Assembly (NCBI GenBank): GCA_022826945.1
Contig: JAJDTY010000073.1
Location: forward strand, 372,001 to 436,000
DNA from: Candidatus Binatia bacterium
GTDB lineage: Bacteria; Desulfobacterota; Binatia; Bin18
Length of the DNA: 64,000 bases
Direction of reading: 5' to 3'
Below the pieces are notes generated by a model. The model saw nothing but the letters and a program-made list of their open reading frames with translations, had not been told where the DNA came from and made no database searches. Numbering within the stretch: position 1 is the stretch's first letter; every line of letters begins with the position of its first letter. Positions 20,795 to 30,233 of this stretch are shown here, in pieces. The translations under genes were made by a program, and so were the position numbers.

Positions 20795-21730
20795 TCACTC
20801 CCAGACAGCGGACAACTCCAGCAGGAGTCCGGCAAAATCAGCAGGATAAGGCGCCTGAATTGTCACCATTGTATGGTCTTGGGGATGCCTGAACTCAATC
20901 GCCTGAGCGTGCAATGCTTGACGAGGAAAGTGCCGAACCTCAGGGGGTAATGTGTTCTCCATACGCCGTGACCCATACAGATCATCCCCTATAATGGGGT
21001 GGTTGAGTGCAGCGAGATGAACCCGTAGTTGATGGGTTCGGCCAGTCTTAGGAAAGAGCTGGACAAGAGAAACACTGCGACACGACCTCAGCACTTCATA
21101 CCGACTGACCGCCGGACGGCTCTTCCTGGCGTGGATGGACATTTTCTTCCGCTCCTGTGGATGCCGACCAATAGGAAAAGTGATCTCCCCCTCATGCTGC
21201 GGCAGGCATCCAACTACGACAGCTCGGTAAGTTTTACGCACTTGTCTCGATTTGAATTGTTCAGAGAGGGCTTCCAACGCTATATGATGCTTTGCGACGA
21301 GCAAGACGCCGGACGTATCCTTATCAAGTCTATGTACAATCCCCGGACGGAGCGATGCTTCTTCGACATTCCATCCCCAGTGTGCCAGCAAGGCGTTCAC
21401 CACCGTACCATGCCACTGACCGGGGGCGGGATGCACAACCATACCGGGCGGTTTATTAATTGCGGCCAGACTGTCATCTTCGTACAAGATATCGAGCGGA
21501 ATATCTTCCGGCGTGGCAGTCGTTGGTGGTGAAGGAAGGGGAGCTATTTCTATGATTTCCCCGCTACGGACAGGATAGCTCGCCTTTTGGGGAGTTCCGT
21601 CTACCAAAACATGGCCCCGTTTAATGAACAGCTTTGCCTGGGACCGACTGATTTTCGCCAGGGAGGCCACTACCATATCTAAACGCTGACCGATCTGAGC
21701 GAGCGGAATCTGAAGATGTTGGACTGTCAC
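20795..21730 (-). CDS. rluD: RluD-type pseudouridine synthase
   Basis: The 311-residue protein has an N-terminal S4 RNA-binding domain (QIGQRLDMVVASLAKISRSQAKLFIKRGHVLVDG) and the RluA-family catalytic core, with the nucleophilic aspartate in GIVHRLDKDTSGVLLVAK, and FPKTGRTHQLRVHLA. S4 plus this core is the RluD or RluC layout; RluD makes pseudouridines in helix 69 of 23S rRNA. The specific target is inferred. It overlaps ribF by four bases (ATGA). Confidence 0.88.
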   Translation of the reverse strand: MTVQHLQIPLAQIGQRLDMVVASLAKISRSQAKLFIKRGHVLVDGTPQKASYPVRSGEIIEIAPLPSPPTTATPEDIPLDILYEDDSLAAINKPPGMVVHPAPGQWHGTVVNALLAHWGWNVEEASLRPGIVHRLDKDTSGVLLVAKHHIALEALSEQFKSRQVRKTYRAVVVGCLPQHEGEITFPIGRHPQERKKMSIHARKSRPAVSRYEVLRSCRSVSLVQLFPKTGRTHQLRVHLAALNHPIIGDDLYGSRRMENTLPPEVRHFPRQALHAQAIEFRHPQDHTMVTIQAPYPADFAGLLLELSAVWE

Positions 21731-22665
21731 GAGGGGGTATTTCCAGTTGATGAGAGGAAACGACGAGCCCGGTCAGCATCCTCTCGGATCTGCTGCACGA
21801 GTTCTTCGACCGACGAGAACTTCCGCTCTGCTCGCAGGTGCTTGACAAAGCTCACCCGGAGACGTTTTCCGTACAGGTCGGCGGAGAAGTCAAAAAGGTT
21901 TGTTTCAACGGTTCTCTGATTTTCGCCAAAAGTCGGATTCACCCCAACATTTGCTACGGCATCATACTCCCCGTCGTCTACACAGGCTCGGACTGCGTAC
22001 ACTCCATTCGGCAACAGCACTGATGTCCGCGGACGGATATTCGCAGTCGGGAATCCGATCTGCCGACCGCGCTGAAATCCCTTAACAACCCGGCCACTTA
22101 CCGCATACTGCTGCTCCAACAGCTTGGTTGCCTCGTGCAGTTTGCCAGCTTGGAGCAGTGAGCGCACTACGGTACTGCTGACCTCTTGCTGCCCCACAGT
22201 CACCGACCCTATGACCTCCACCTCAAATCCCCACCGCTTTCCTAGGGCACTGAGCAGGCGAGCATTGCCGGCCCGGTCTCGACCAAAACTGAAATTATGA
22301 CCGACCAGAATTTTTTCGACGCCAATTGAGTCGAGCAGATATTGACGCACAAACGCTTCGGGGGCGAGCTGCGAAAAGTTACGCCCAAATCGCTGTAACA
22401 CGATTCCATCGACACCCAACTCAGCAATCCGCCGGAGCTTCTCACGTAAACTGAGAATCAACGGCACTGGGCTTTCGGGCCGCAACACCGAAAGAGGGTG
22501 AGGGTAAAATGTCATGGCCAGAGCGGTCCCCTGGCGCACTCTGGCTTCTTCGACAAGCCGAGAGAGAATCATCCGATGGCCCAAGTGCACCCCATCGAAA
22601 TTTCCGAGACCAATGACCGGATGGGGGAACAGCAAGTGGTGCGAGGCGTGTCGGATAATTTTCAT
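21727..22665 (-). CDS. ribF: Bifunctional riboflavin kinase/FMN adenylyltransferase
   Basis: The N-terminal nucleotidyltransferase domain shows VIGLGNFDGVHLGHRMIL, FYPHPLSVLRPESPVPLILSLREK and the GHNFSFGRDRAGNARLL motif. The C-terminal flavokinase domain shows VVKGFQRGRQIGFPTANI, LPNGVYAVRA and NVGVNPTFGENQRTVETNLFDF. At 312 residues it is full length. It makes FMN and FAD from riboflavin in the cytoplasm. It is translationally coupled to rluD. Confidence 0.96.
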   Translation of the reverse strand: MKIIRHASHHLLFPHPVIGLGNFDGVHLGHRMILSRLVEEARVRQGTALAMTFYPHPLSVLRPESPVPLILSLREKLRRIAELGVDGIVLQRFGRNFSQLAPEAFVRQYLLDSIGVEKILVGHNFSFGRDRAGNARLLSALGKRWGFEVEVIGSVTVGQQEVSSTVVRSLLQAGKLHEATKLLEQQYAVSGRVVKGFQRGRQIGFPTANIRPRTSVLLPNGVYAVRACVDDGEYDAVANVGVNPTFGENQRTVETNLFDFSADLYGKRLRVSFVKHLRAERKFSSVEELVQQIREDADRARRFLSSTGNTPS

Positions 22666-22700
22666 ACTCAGTGCCCCGAAGAAGTCCAGGGGTGGGTATG

Positions 22701-23534
22701 CTAACGTCCAAGCGTCTGGAGCATGGTTTGTGCTTCAACCGTTTGGGCGGCTGACGGATGGTCGTTAACGAGCTTCTGAAGAATCAGGCGGGCGTCCGTC
22801 TTATCTCCAATCGCAAGAAATGCCTGAGCCTGTCGCAGGAGGGCTGCGGCAACGCGATCACCCCGTCGATATGAGAGAACATCATTAAACTCCAGGATGG
22901 CTCGATTATAGTCATTCTGGACGTAGTGGCTCTCGCCTATCCAATACTGTGCATCATCCGCCATTTGTGATTCAGGGCAGCGACGCTGAAAGGTGCGGAA
23001 TTCCTGAATCGCAGGATTATACCTTTGGTCTTGAAAGAGCCGAACTGCTCCTCGATAAAGGTCTTGACACTCTGGAGTATCAGCAGTCGAAGGTGAGCTG
23101 ATGGAGGCAGGAGGAATTCCCGGCGGATCAAGAGGGAAAGGGAGAGAGGAGGTAGGAGGCGTCTGGGTGCTTGGTCCGACAGGTTCATCCAATCCAGGCT
23201 CGGGCTTGTGTCCAGCAAAGCGCAGTTGCCTTTCAACGACGCCTAACCGTTCCTCAAGAGCGCCTAAGCGCTGCTCGATTCTACGCAGGGATGGGATGGT
23301 TTCACTCTCCCGTTTAGAGAGGCGGGTCAGATTATGCTCGAACTCTTCAAGCTTGCCTTGCAGTTGCTGGACCTTGCGGCCCAGACTATCGATTGAGGCG
23401 TCCGTATTGGCCACTTGGGTGCGTATTGCCCTGCGTTCACTCTGCACCTGTTGCAGGTCCGCTTGGGTTGCGCATCCAGCAAGCCAGAAGCCTAGCAGGA
23501 TCACAGGGCATAGCAGGCAGTGACTAGCTCTCAC
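22701..23534 (-). CDS. cpoB: Tol-Pal system protein CpoB (YbgF), lipoprotein form
   Basis: From the GTG at 23534 the product starts with a compact lipoprotein signal ending in FWLAGCATQ (lipobox LAGC). Then comes a coiled coil (about residues 25-85, QVANTDASIDSLGRKVQQLQGKLEEFEHNLTRL), a proline-rich linker, and C-terminal TPRs starting at CQDLYRGAVRLFQDQRYNPAIQEF. This is the YbgF/CpoB layout; CpoB coordinates peptidoglycan synthesis and outer-membrane constriction with Tol. E. coli CpoB is periplasmic and soluble, whereas this one is probably lipid-anchored. The track start (ATG 23615) overlaps pal by 46 bases and gives an overlong signal, so I prefer the GTG, though neither has a good ribosome-binding site. 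Confidence 0.85.
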   Translation of the reverse strand: MRASHCLLCPVILLGFWLAGCATQADLQQVQSERRAIRTQVANTDASIDSLGRKVQQLQGKLEEFEHNLTRLSKRESETIPSLRRIEQRLGALEERLGVVERQLRFAGHKPEPGLDEPVGPSTQTPPTSSLPFPLDPPGIPPASISSPSTADTPECQDLYRGAVRLFQDQRYNPAIQEFRTFQRRCPESQMADDAQYWIGESHYVQNDYNRAILEFNDVLSYRRGDRVAAALLRQAQAFLAIGDKTDARLILQKLVNDHPSAAQTVEAQTMLQTLGR

Positions 23535-23569
23535 AGCACGTGTGTAGAGCCAGAGCTGACGCCCGTTGC

Positions 23570-24103
23570 CTAGCGTAGGACTGAGAAATGGCCGCGTCGA
23601 TTTCGCTGCCAACATGATTCATTCGCATCAGTACACTGGGGTAGTTCTTCGCCATAACTAATGACGGAGAGCCGCTCGGCAGGGACCCCTAAAGTAATGA
23701 GATAATCCTGCGCGGCACGGGCTCGTTTTGTGCCAAGGGCAAGATTGTATTCGGCCGTTCCCCTCTCATCACAGTGCCCTTCAATTTCTACTTTGGCCTC
23801 GGCATTGTTTTGCAGCCAGTCGGCATTCGCTTGCAGAGTTTGCCGCGCCTCTTCAGACAGCTCAAACGAGTCATAGCTAAAGAAGACGTCTTGTAAGGGT
23901 CCGCCCTCTCCGTCTTCCTGGACACGATCTTGGAGGCGTTCGCCCTCCCCAATCTCAGCTTCACCCATCCCTGACGTACCAGAGCCCGTACTCGGAGTTC
24001 CATACCTCATCTGCTGAGGGGATTGTTTCGGACAGCCGATCAAAGCCAGGGAGAGAAGGAGTACGCCTATCAGCCACCCACCACGGAATGTATTATTAAC
24101 CAT
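23570..24103 (-). CDS. pal: Peptidoglycan-associated lipoprotein Pal
   Basis: The 177-residue precursor has a lipoprotein signal ending LLSLALIGCPKQ, a low-complexity acidic linker (residues 35-65), and a C-terminal OmpA-like domain with VEIEGHCDERGTAEYNLALG, the diaminopimelate-binding motif, and the Pal-typical end LPQCTDANESCWQRNRRGHFS. Pal anchors the outer membrane to peptidoglycan and binds TolB. It lies between tolB and cpoB in the expected order. Confidence 0.96.
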   Translation of the reverse strand: MVNNTFRGGWLIGVLLLSLALIGCPKQSPQQMRYGTPSTGSGTSGMGEAEIGEGERLQDRVQEDGEGGPLQDVFFSYDSFELSEEARQTLQANADWLQNNAEAKVEIEGHCDERGTAEYNLALGTKRARAAQDYLITLGVPAERLSVISYGEELPQCTDANESCWQRNRRGHFSVLR

Positions 24104-24134
24104 TTTTCACCATTTTCCCTCGTCCCACGCATAC

Positions 24135-25436
24135 TTATGGAAGACGCGGTGACCACGCCGGACTAGTATCATTTCCACTTCCCCCGGTCAATTGCTGTAC
24201 GCTCTGACCGTCTCGACTCGCCAGATAGAGTCGCCCTCGTCGCGTCACGGCAAGATAGCGCCCGTCCGGCGACCAGGAAGGGTGTTCACCACGGACGACA
24301 TGCGTGGCTTCTCCACCGTTCGGATCGATCCACATCACACGAAATCCGCCTGAGCGGGACGTATAGGCGATCCGATCTCCTTTTGGCGACCAAGCGGGAT
24401 CAGTATTATAGGCACTCTGAAACGTAATGCGTTTGGACTGTCCGGTTTCGATGTCCATCACATAAATCTGGGGGCTGCCACTCCGGCTTGAACAAAACGC
24501 CAGTTGGCGTCCGTCTGGCGACCAGGCGGGAGAAACATCGATACCGCTGTGGTGGGTTAAACGACGAATTAACCGACCTTTGGACGAGAGCAGGAAAAGG
24601 TCAGAATTGCCGTTCTGATCGAGACTGACAGCGATATGGGTACCGTCCGGGGACCAGCTTGCTCCATAGGCAATGCGGGCATCGAGCCGCGCCGACCGGC
24701 CAGTCGCCAAATCGAGCTTAAACGAATGGGGGCCGCCCTGCTTGTACGAAATAAACAAGAGCTCTGCCCCGGTTGGACTCCAACTCGGTCCGAGGCTCAG
24801 CGTCCTATCCTGTGTGACCCGGCGTACTTCAGTTCCACTCAGGTCGGTGACATAGACTTCCTTGATCCGCCCATCAACACGATTCGAAATGAAAGCGATC
24901 TTCGAATTAAAAGGTCCTTCTTCACCGGTCAGGAAGAGCATGACCTGATCGGCAAAGCGGTGCGCCATACGGCGCACGTCTCGTTTGTGTCCGATATACC
25001 GTCTGCCGCCAAGCTGTTTTTGCTGGGTCACATCGAACAGGCGCGCCTCGATAGTCAACTGTTCCCCATTCAGCCAAAAGCCGCCTTTGACCAGGGCTAA
25101 TGCGTCCAGTACAGACCAGTTTTGAAAATTAATGCGGTCGAGCACAAACCCCTCCGGCCCCTCGATATACGCGCGTCGGTCAAGCACACGGAAAAGACCT
25201 GAGAGAGTGAGGTCTCTGGCAATAGTACGGGCAAAGGTTTCCCCGATTTGTCGCTCGGCGTGAGAGTCCGGATTCGACAGGGGCGAAAGGGCGATCGGAA
25301 CTCCCGCCTCACCGGGGTTCGGCACTTCAATGCGTATTTGGGCGGGAGCCGACGTAGCCAACACAGCAAGCGCAGCAATGACCGTCAGCAGCACCCCCGA
25401 CCGAGTCATCCGCAGCGGCGGTCCTCCCCGGCTCAT
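24135..25436 (-). CDS. tolB: Tol-Pal system beta-propeller protein TolB
   Basis: An N-terminal TolB domain (IRIEVPNPGEAGVPIALSPL...) is followed by a six-bladed propeller built from repeats such as SPAWSPDGRQLAFCSSRSGSPQIYVMDI and DPAWSPKGDRIAYTSRS. TolB is periplasmic and shuttles between Pal and TolA. The track start overlaps tolA by about 60 bases. ATG 25436 begins right after the tolA stop, and ATG 25409 has GGGGAGGA upstream and gives the cleanest signal peptide (MTRSGVLLTVIAALAVLATSAPAQ). Either is possible. Confidence 0.95.
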   Translation of the reverse strand: MSRGGPPLRMTRSGVLLTVIAALAVLATSAPAQIRIEVPNPGEAGVPIALSPLSNPDSHAERQIGETFARTIARDLTLSGLFRVLDRRAYIEGPEGFVLDRINFQNWSVLDALALVKGGFWLNGEQLTIEARLFDVTQQKQLGGRRYIGHKRDVRRMAHRFADQVMLFLTGEEGPFNSKIAFISNRVDGRIKEVYVTDLSGTEVRRVTQDRTLSLGPSWSPTGAELLFISYKQGGPHSFKLDLATGRSARLDARIAYGASWSPDGTHIAVSLDQNGNSDLFLLSSKGRLIRRLTHHSGIDVSPAWSPDGRQLAFCSSRSGSPQIYVMDIETGQSKRITFQSAYNTDPAWSPKGDRIAYTSRSGGFRVMWIDPNGGEATHVVRGEHPSWSPDGRYLAVTRRGRLYLASRDGQSVQQLTGGSGNDTSPAWSPRLP

Positions 25437-25437
25437 T

Positions 25438-26400
25438 TCACTCGCTCCGAACCTGCTGCGACCGAGCGCGCTGCGGCTCGCCAAAAACCACCTCAATCTT
25501 TTGCCGGGTAAATTCGTTTCGGTAGGCCTCTGGTGGGGGGGGAAGCGGATGGGCCTTTCTCACCGCGCGCATTGCGGATTCATCGAAAACAATATCACCG
25601 GACCGTTCGGCCAGCTCCACCCCGACAACCTCGCCATTGGCCAGGATACCGAACCGTACCACTGCCGTAAGACCAGACTTATGCTCAGCGACGATCCAAC
25701 TTTGCTTTACCCGCTGTTTCACCTCTTGCGTGTACAAAATAAAGGGCAGTCCGCGCAACGTGTCACCGCCTCCACCCCCCCCGGACGCCGAGGTTGAATG
25801 AGAGGGCTCGGCGGTTTGACGCTGGTCAGCCTGCACCCGCTGCCGAATCTTTTTCAAGGCCGCCACGATCTGCTGCTCGCGGTCCTCGGCGCTCAGGCGT
25901 TGCCCCTCAGGCTCTTTGGGAGTCGATGGTTGTGGTGGCGGTTTTTTTGCCTGCTCGGGTTTTTGGGTCTGAGGTTTCTTTACTGCCGTTTTTAACGACG
26001 CCTTTTTGGGCGGCGGTTTTTTCTTCGAGGCTATTTGCACGTTCTTTTTCTTTTTGGACTTGACAGCTTTGGGTTTCTTTTCCGTTTTTGGTTTCTTTAC
26101 CTCGACTTTCGGCGGCTCCGGCTTGGGTTTTGGTAAGGACTCAACAGCCGCGGATTCTACCTTCTTGGGGCGGGGAGCTGGCGGAGGCTCGGGAGCGAGC
26201 CCCAGGGCCGCCGGAGCAACCAAAGAAACGGTATAGCTTTGGGGCGTCCAGGGCTTTGACTGGGGCGGGTCGGCAGCGGAGACCAGAGCCAGGAGCAGCC
26301 CGGCATGGAGCAGTCCGGAAAGCATCACCATACGACCGAGCCGCTTATCCTGAGGCGGAGTATCGTGCGGATTGAGATTTTTTTGGTTTTTTTTGATCAC
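25438..26400 (-). CDS. tolA: TolA-like energy-transducing protein with TonB C-terminal domain
   Basis: The 320-residue protein has one N-terminal membrane helix (MVMLSGLLHAGLLLALVSA), a long lysine/proline-rich periplasm-spanning middle (about residues 75-170, with many PK and KK runs), a glycine run, and a C-terminal TonB/TolA fold (VKQSWIVAEHKSGLTAVVRFGILANGEVVGVELAERSG...). Its place between tolR and tolB makes TolA the best name, but the C-terminal domain is of TonB type. It transmits proton-motive-force energy from TolQR to TolB and Pal. The start codon is GTG. Confidence 0.88.
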   Translation of the reverse strand: MIKKNQKNLNPHDTPPQDKRLGRMVMLSGLLHAGLLLALVSAADPPQSKPWTPQSYTVSLVAPAALGLAPEPPPAPRPKKVESAAVESLPKPKPEPPKVEVKKPKTEKKPKAVKSKKKKNVQIASKKKPPPKKASLKTAVKKPQTQKPEQAKKPPPQPSTPKEPEGQRLSAEDREQQIVAALKKIRQRVQADQRQTAEPSHSTSASGGGGGGDTLRGLPFILYTQEVKQRVKQSWIVAEHKSGLTAVVRFGILANGEVVGVELAERSGDIVFDESAMRAVRKAHPLPPPPEAYRNEFTRQKIEVVFGEPQRARSQQVRSE

Positions 26401-26403
26401 AGC

Positions 26404-26853
26404 TCAGGATTCGCTTTGTTGTGTGCGGTGACCTGCCGGGAGTGGCTCGGTTACCATGCCAAGCTTTGCTATGCCCGCGCTCCGTATGGCGGCCATGACC
26501 GCAACGACCTTGCCATATACAACATCTTTATCCGCTCGGAGATAGACGGTCCGATCTGGTCGCAGCTTCACAATTGCAGTCAGTTTTTCACCCAGGGCGA
26601 CAAGATCGAGGGACGTATCGTTCAGGTGGATACGCCCCTCCCCATCTATCGCCACAACCAACTGATCCTCGGTATCAGAGACAAGAGGGCCGGCTTCTAC
26701 GGCGGGCAACTCGACGTTGACACCTTGCTGCAGGATAGGGGCAGTCACCATAAAGATGACGAGAAGGACCAGCATAACGTCAACAAAAGGGGTCACATTG
26801 ATGTGTGAGATGCTGCCTTCATCGTACTGTTCAAAAGCCATATAGTCTGGCAT
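26404..26853 (-). CDS. tolR: Biopolymer transport protein TolR (ExbD family)
   Basis: The 149-residue product has one membrane helix beginning INVTPFVDVMLVLLVIFMVTAPIL, with the essential membrane aspartate of the ExbD/TolR family in FVDVML, followed by a small periplasmic domain. With TolQ it forms the proton-driven motor. tolQ ends 8 bases before it. A second ATG four codons in gives MAFEQYDEG and may be the real start, because GAGGAG touches the first ATG. Confidence 0.93.
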   Translation of the reverse strand: MPDYMAFEQYDEGSISHINVTPFVDVMLVLLVIFMVTAPILQQGVNVELPAVEAGPLVSDTEDQLVVAIDGEGRIHLNDTSLDLVALGEKLTAIVKLRPDRTVYLRADKDVVYGKVVAVMAAIRSAGIAKLGMVTEPLPAGHRTQQSES

Positions 26854-26861
26854 CTCCTCGT

Positions 26862-27608
26862 TTAGAGAAAGTGACGTTCAGCAATATTGAGGAATTCAGC
26901 CGAGAAATTCTCCATGTCCGTTGCAAGGACGCGAACCTTTCGACTGAAGTGATTATACGCCATAACCGACGGAATCGCAGCGGCAAGCCCGATCGCGGTT
27001 GCAATCAAAGCCTCAGCAATACCAGGCGCGACAGCTTGAATGGTCGAGGTCCGAGTCAGACTCAAGCCCCGGAAGGCATTCATAATACCCCAGACTGTTC
27101 CAAAGAGACCGATAAATGGCGCGGTGCTGGCCGTTGTGGCTAAGAAAGTCAGCGCGCGCTCCAAACGGGTCACCTGCTCGCGCACGGCCCGGCGCATAGC
27201 GCGCTCGATATTGTCAATCCCGCCTTCTTCCGGAATGGTCAGCGAAACAGGATCGGTAGCTTCCTCAGGTGACTTTCTCGTCCGGGTGAGACGTATGAGT
27301 TCTTGATAGCCCGCTCGAAAGACTTGGGCGAGCGGACTTTCCTGCATTTCAAGGGCTGCAGTGTGAATAGCGGGGAGATTCTTGGTCTCCCAAAATATCG
27401 TGATAAAGCGCTCAGACTCCCGCCTGGCTTGACGCAGTTGGCGGAACTTATAAAGCATGATGCCCCAACTCACGATGGAGAAGCCCAAGAGGATATAGAG
27501 GACGGCCAGGACCACCGGTCCTGAGCCTGTCACCATATCGATAATACTGTGGGACTGTCGAAGTGGAACGTCGGCTTGAATCGCAAAACGCCCAAGAAAA
27601 CCATCCAT
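26862..27608 (-). CDS. tolQ: MotA/TolQ/ExbB proton channel family protein TolQ
   Basis: Three membrane helices are visible: GPVVLAVLYILLGFSIVSWGIMLYKF, RALTFLATTASTAPFIGLFGTVWGIMNAF, and ALIATAIGLAAAIPSVMAYNHF. The conserved TTASTAPFIGLFGTVWGIM segment identifies the family. It is the first gene of the tol block and diverges from gap across about 230 bases. The ybgC thioesterase that often precedes tolQ is absent. Confidence 0.94.
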   Translation of the reverse strand: MDGFLGRFAIQADVPLRQSHSIIDMVTGSGPVVLAVLYILLGFSIVSWGIMLYKFRQLRQARRESERFITIFWETKNLPAIHTAALEMQESPLAQVFRAGYQELIRLTRTRKSPEEATDPVSLTIPEEGGIDNIERAMRRAVREQVTRLERALTFLATTASTAPFIGLFGTVWGIMNAFRGLSLTRTSTIQAVAPGIAEALIATAIGLAAAIPSVMAYNHFSRKVRVLATDMENFSAEFLNIAERHFL

Positions 27609-27769
27609 AATCCGCTACCCACCCTCCACACATATCGGTTGGCACATATTGGGGGCTTCGGTTCCTCTCGTGATCGGGGAAGCCTCAAATCATAATCATT
27701 GATTGGTAGGACTAATATATGAGGGGAATCGAGTCAATCGTTTTCCTTGGATCAACCGTTTTTCCGTGA

Positions 27770-28843
<1,074 letters not shown>

Positions 28844-28851
28844 AGAATTCC

Positions 28852-29613
28852 ATGGCCATACGGCTCCCTCTTATTGCCGGCAACTGGAAAATGCATAAGA
28901 CGCCGGCTGAGACAGCTGAACTGCTCTCAGCCCTAGTCGCGCGGCTGCCGACGACGCTCTCAGGTCGGGAGGTTGTGGTCGCTCCCCCCTTTATCGCGTT
29001 GGAGACTGCGGCTCGAACGCTACGTGGCAGCCCGATCCGTCTCTCGGCCCAGAATCTCCATACTGAGACACACGGCGCGTTCACTGGCGAGGTGTCTGGA
29101 CCGATGCTGAAGGCTGTCGGCTGCCAGTACGTTATTATCGGGCATTCGGAACGTCGCCAGTATTATGGAGAAACCGACGAACAGGTCGCCCAAAAAGTCA
29201 AAGCCGCCCAGCGTGACAGCCTGACTCCCATCATGTGTGTGGGAGAAACCTTGGCCGAACGCGAACGCGGCGATATGTTTAGCGTGATCTCGCGTCAGAT
29301 TCGTGCTGGTCTGGCAGGTCAGACCGCCCAAGCCATTGCGGCCCTTGTCCTGGCCTATGAGCCAATCTGGGCCATTGGCACGGGGAAGACCGCTTCGCCT
29401 GAACAGGCCCAGGAGGTACATGCGACCATTCGACAGACGCTCAGTGAACTCGCCGATCAGTCTAGTGCTGCGGCGGTCCGCATTGTGTACGGCGGCAGCG
29501 TCAAGCCGGACAACGTCGATGGACTGTTGGTCCAGCCCGATATTGATGGCGCGTTGGTCGGTGGAGCCAGCTTGCAAGCGGACTCATTTGCCCGTATCGT
29601 TCACTTTGAGTAG
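28852..29613 (+). CDS. tpiA: Triosephosphate isomerase
   Basis: Starting at ATG 28852, the 253-residue product shows LIAGNWKMHKT (catalytic lysine), the catalytic histidine in IIGHSERRQYYGETDE, the catalytic glutamate in LAYEPIWAIGTGKTAS, and phosphate-binding VYGGSVKPDNVDGLL. It interconverts dihydroxyacetone phosphate and glyceraldehyde 3-phosphate. The track start lies inside gap and is not supported. The gene is packed between gap and secG. Confidence 0.97.
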   Translation: MAIRLPLIAGNWKMHKTPAETAELLSALVARLPTTLSGREVVVAPPFIALETAARTLRGSPIRLSAQNLHTETHGAFTGEVSGPMLKAVGCQYVIIGHSERRQYYGETDEQVAQKVKAAQRDSLTPIMCVGETLAERERGDMFSVISRQIRAGLAGQTAQAIAALVLAYEPIWAIGTGKTASPEQAQEVHATIRQTLSELADQSSAAAVRIVYGGSVKPDNVDGLLVQPDIDGALVGGASLQADSFARIVHFE

Positions 29614-29624
29614 GATATGCTCCC

Positions 29625-30092
29625 ATGATGTATACAGCCCTGATTGGTCTGCATGTTTTCGCCTGTATTTTTCTGATCGCGGTCGTGCTTTTACAAACCG
29701 GCAAAGGGGCTGACATGGGAGCCGTGTTCGGCGGCGGCTCAAGCGAAACCGTCTTTGGCAGTTCCGGGGCGGGCAATTTTCTGACAAAGCTGACCACCGG
29801 CATCGCCATCCTCTTTATGTTGACCTCGCTAGTCATGACCTATGGGCTCGCACGTCAAACCTCGCAGAGTTTGTTTGACGACGTTCCTGCCCCAACGGTC
29901 CCCCAAGAGCCAGCCGAGGGAATCCCGTCGGCTGGTACGGCGGAAGGCCAGGCCTCAGACGCACAATCTGTCGCCCCTCCGCTGACCGAGACCGAGGCAG
30001 GAACGGAAGCCACTTCAGAGTCGGCAGCACCGGCAGCATCCGCAAGCGAAGAGCCGCAGGGTGATGCGCCAGCGGCAACACCGAGCAGCTAA
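29625..30092 (+). CDS. secG: Preprotein translocase subunit SecG with extended C-terminus
   Basis: The first 80 residues are typical SecG: two membrane helices (LIGLHVFACIFLIAVVLLQTGKG and LTKLTTGIAILFMLTSLVMTYGLA) around the conserved DMGAVFGGGSSETVFGSSGAGNFLTK. A tail of about 70 residues rich in A, E, P and S follows, giving 155 residues against about 75-110 in many bacteria. SecG assists SecYE in protein export. The gap-tpiA-secG linkage is common. Confidence 0.94.
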   Translation: MMYTALIGLHVFACIFLIAVVLLQTGKGADMGAVFGGGSSETVFGSSGAGNFLTKLTTGIAILFMLTSLVMTYGLARQTSQSLFDDVPAPTVPQEPAEGIPSAGTAEGQASDAQSVAPPLTETEAGTEATSESAAPAASASEEPQGDAPAATPSS

Positions 30093-30233
30093 TTCTTGAG
30101 AGTATCGGGTAAAACTCGCGTGCTGCACGCGCCGCGTAGTGTCTCGGGCAAATACGAGTTGGCCCAAGTCGTCCGACACTGACTCGGCTCGGTCTTACAT
30201 GATCTTGCAGCGGTAAACACACAGGAGCAACGC

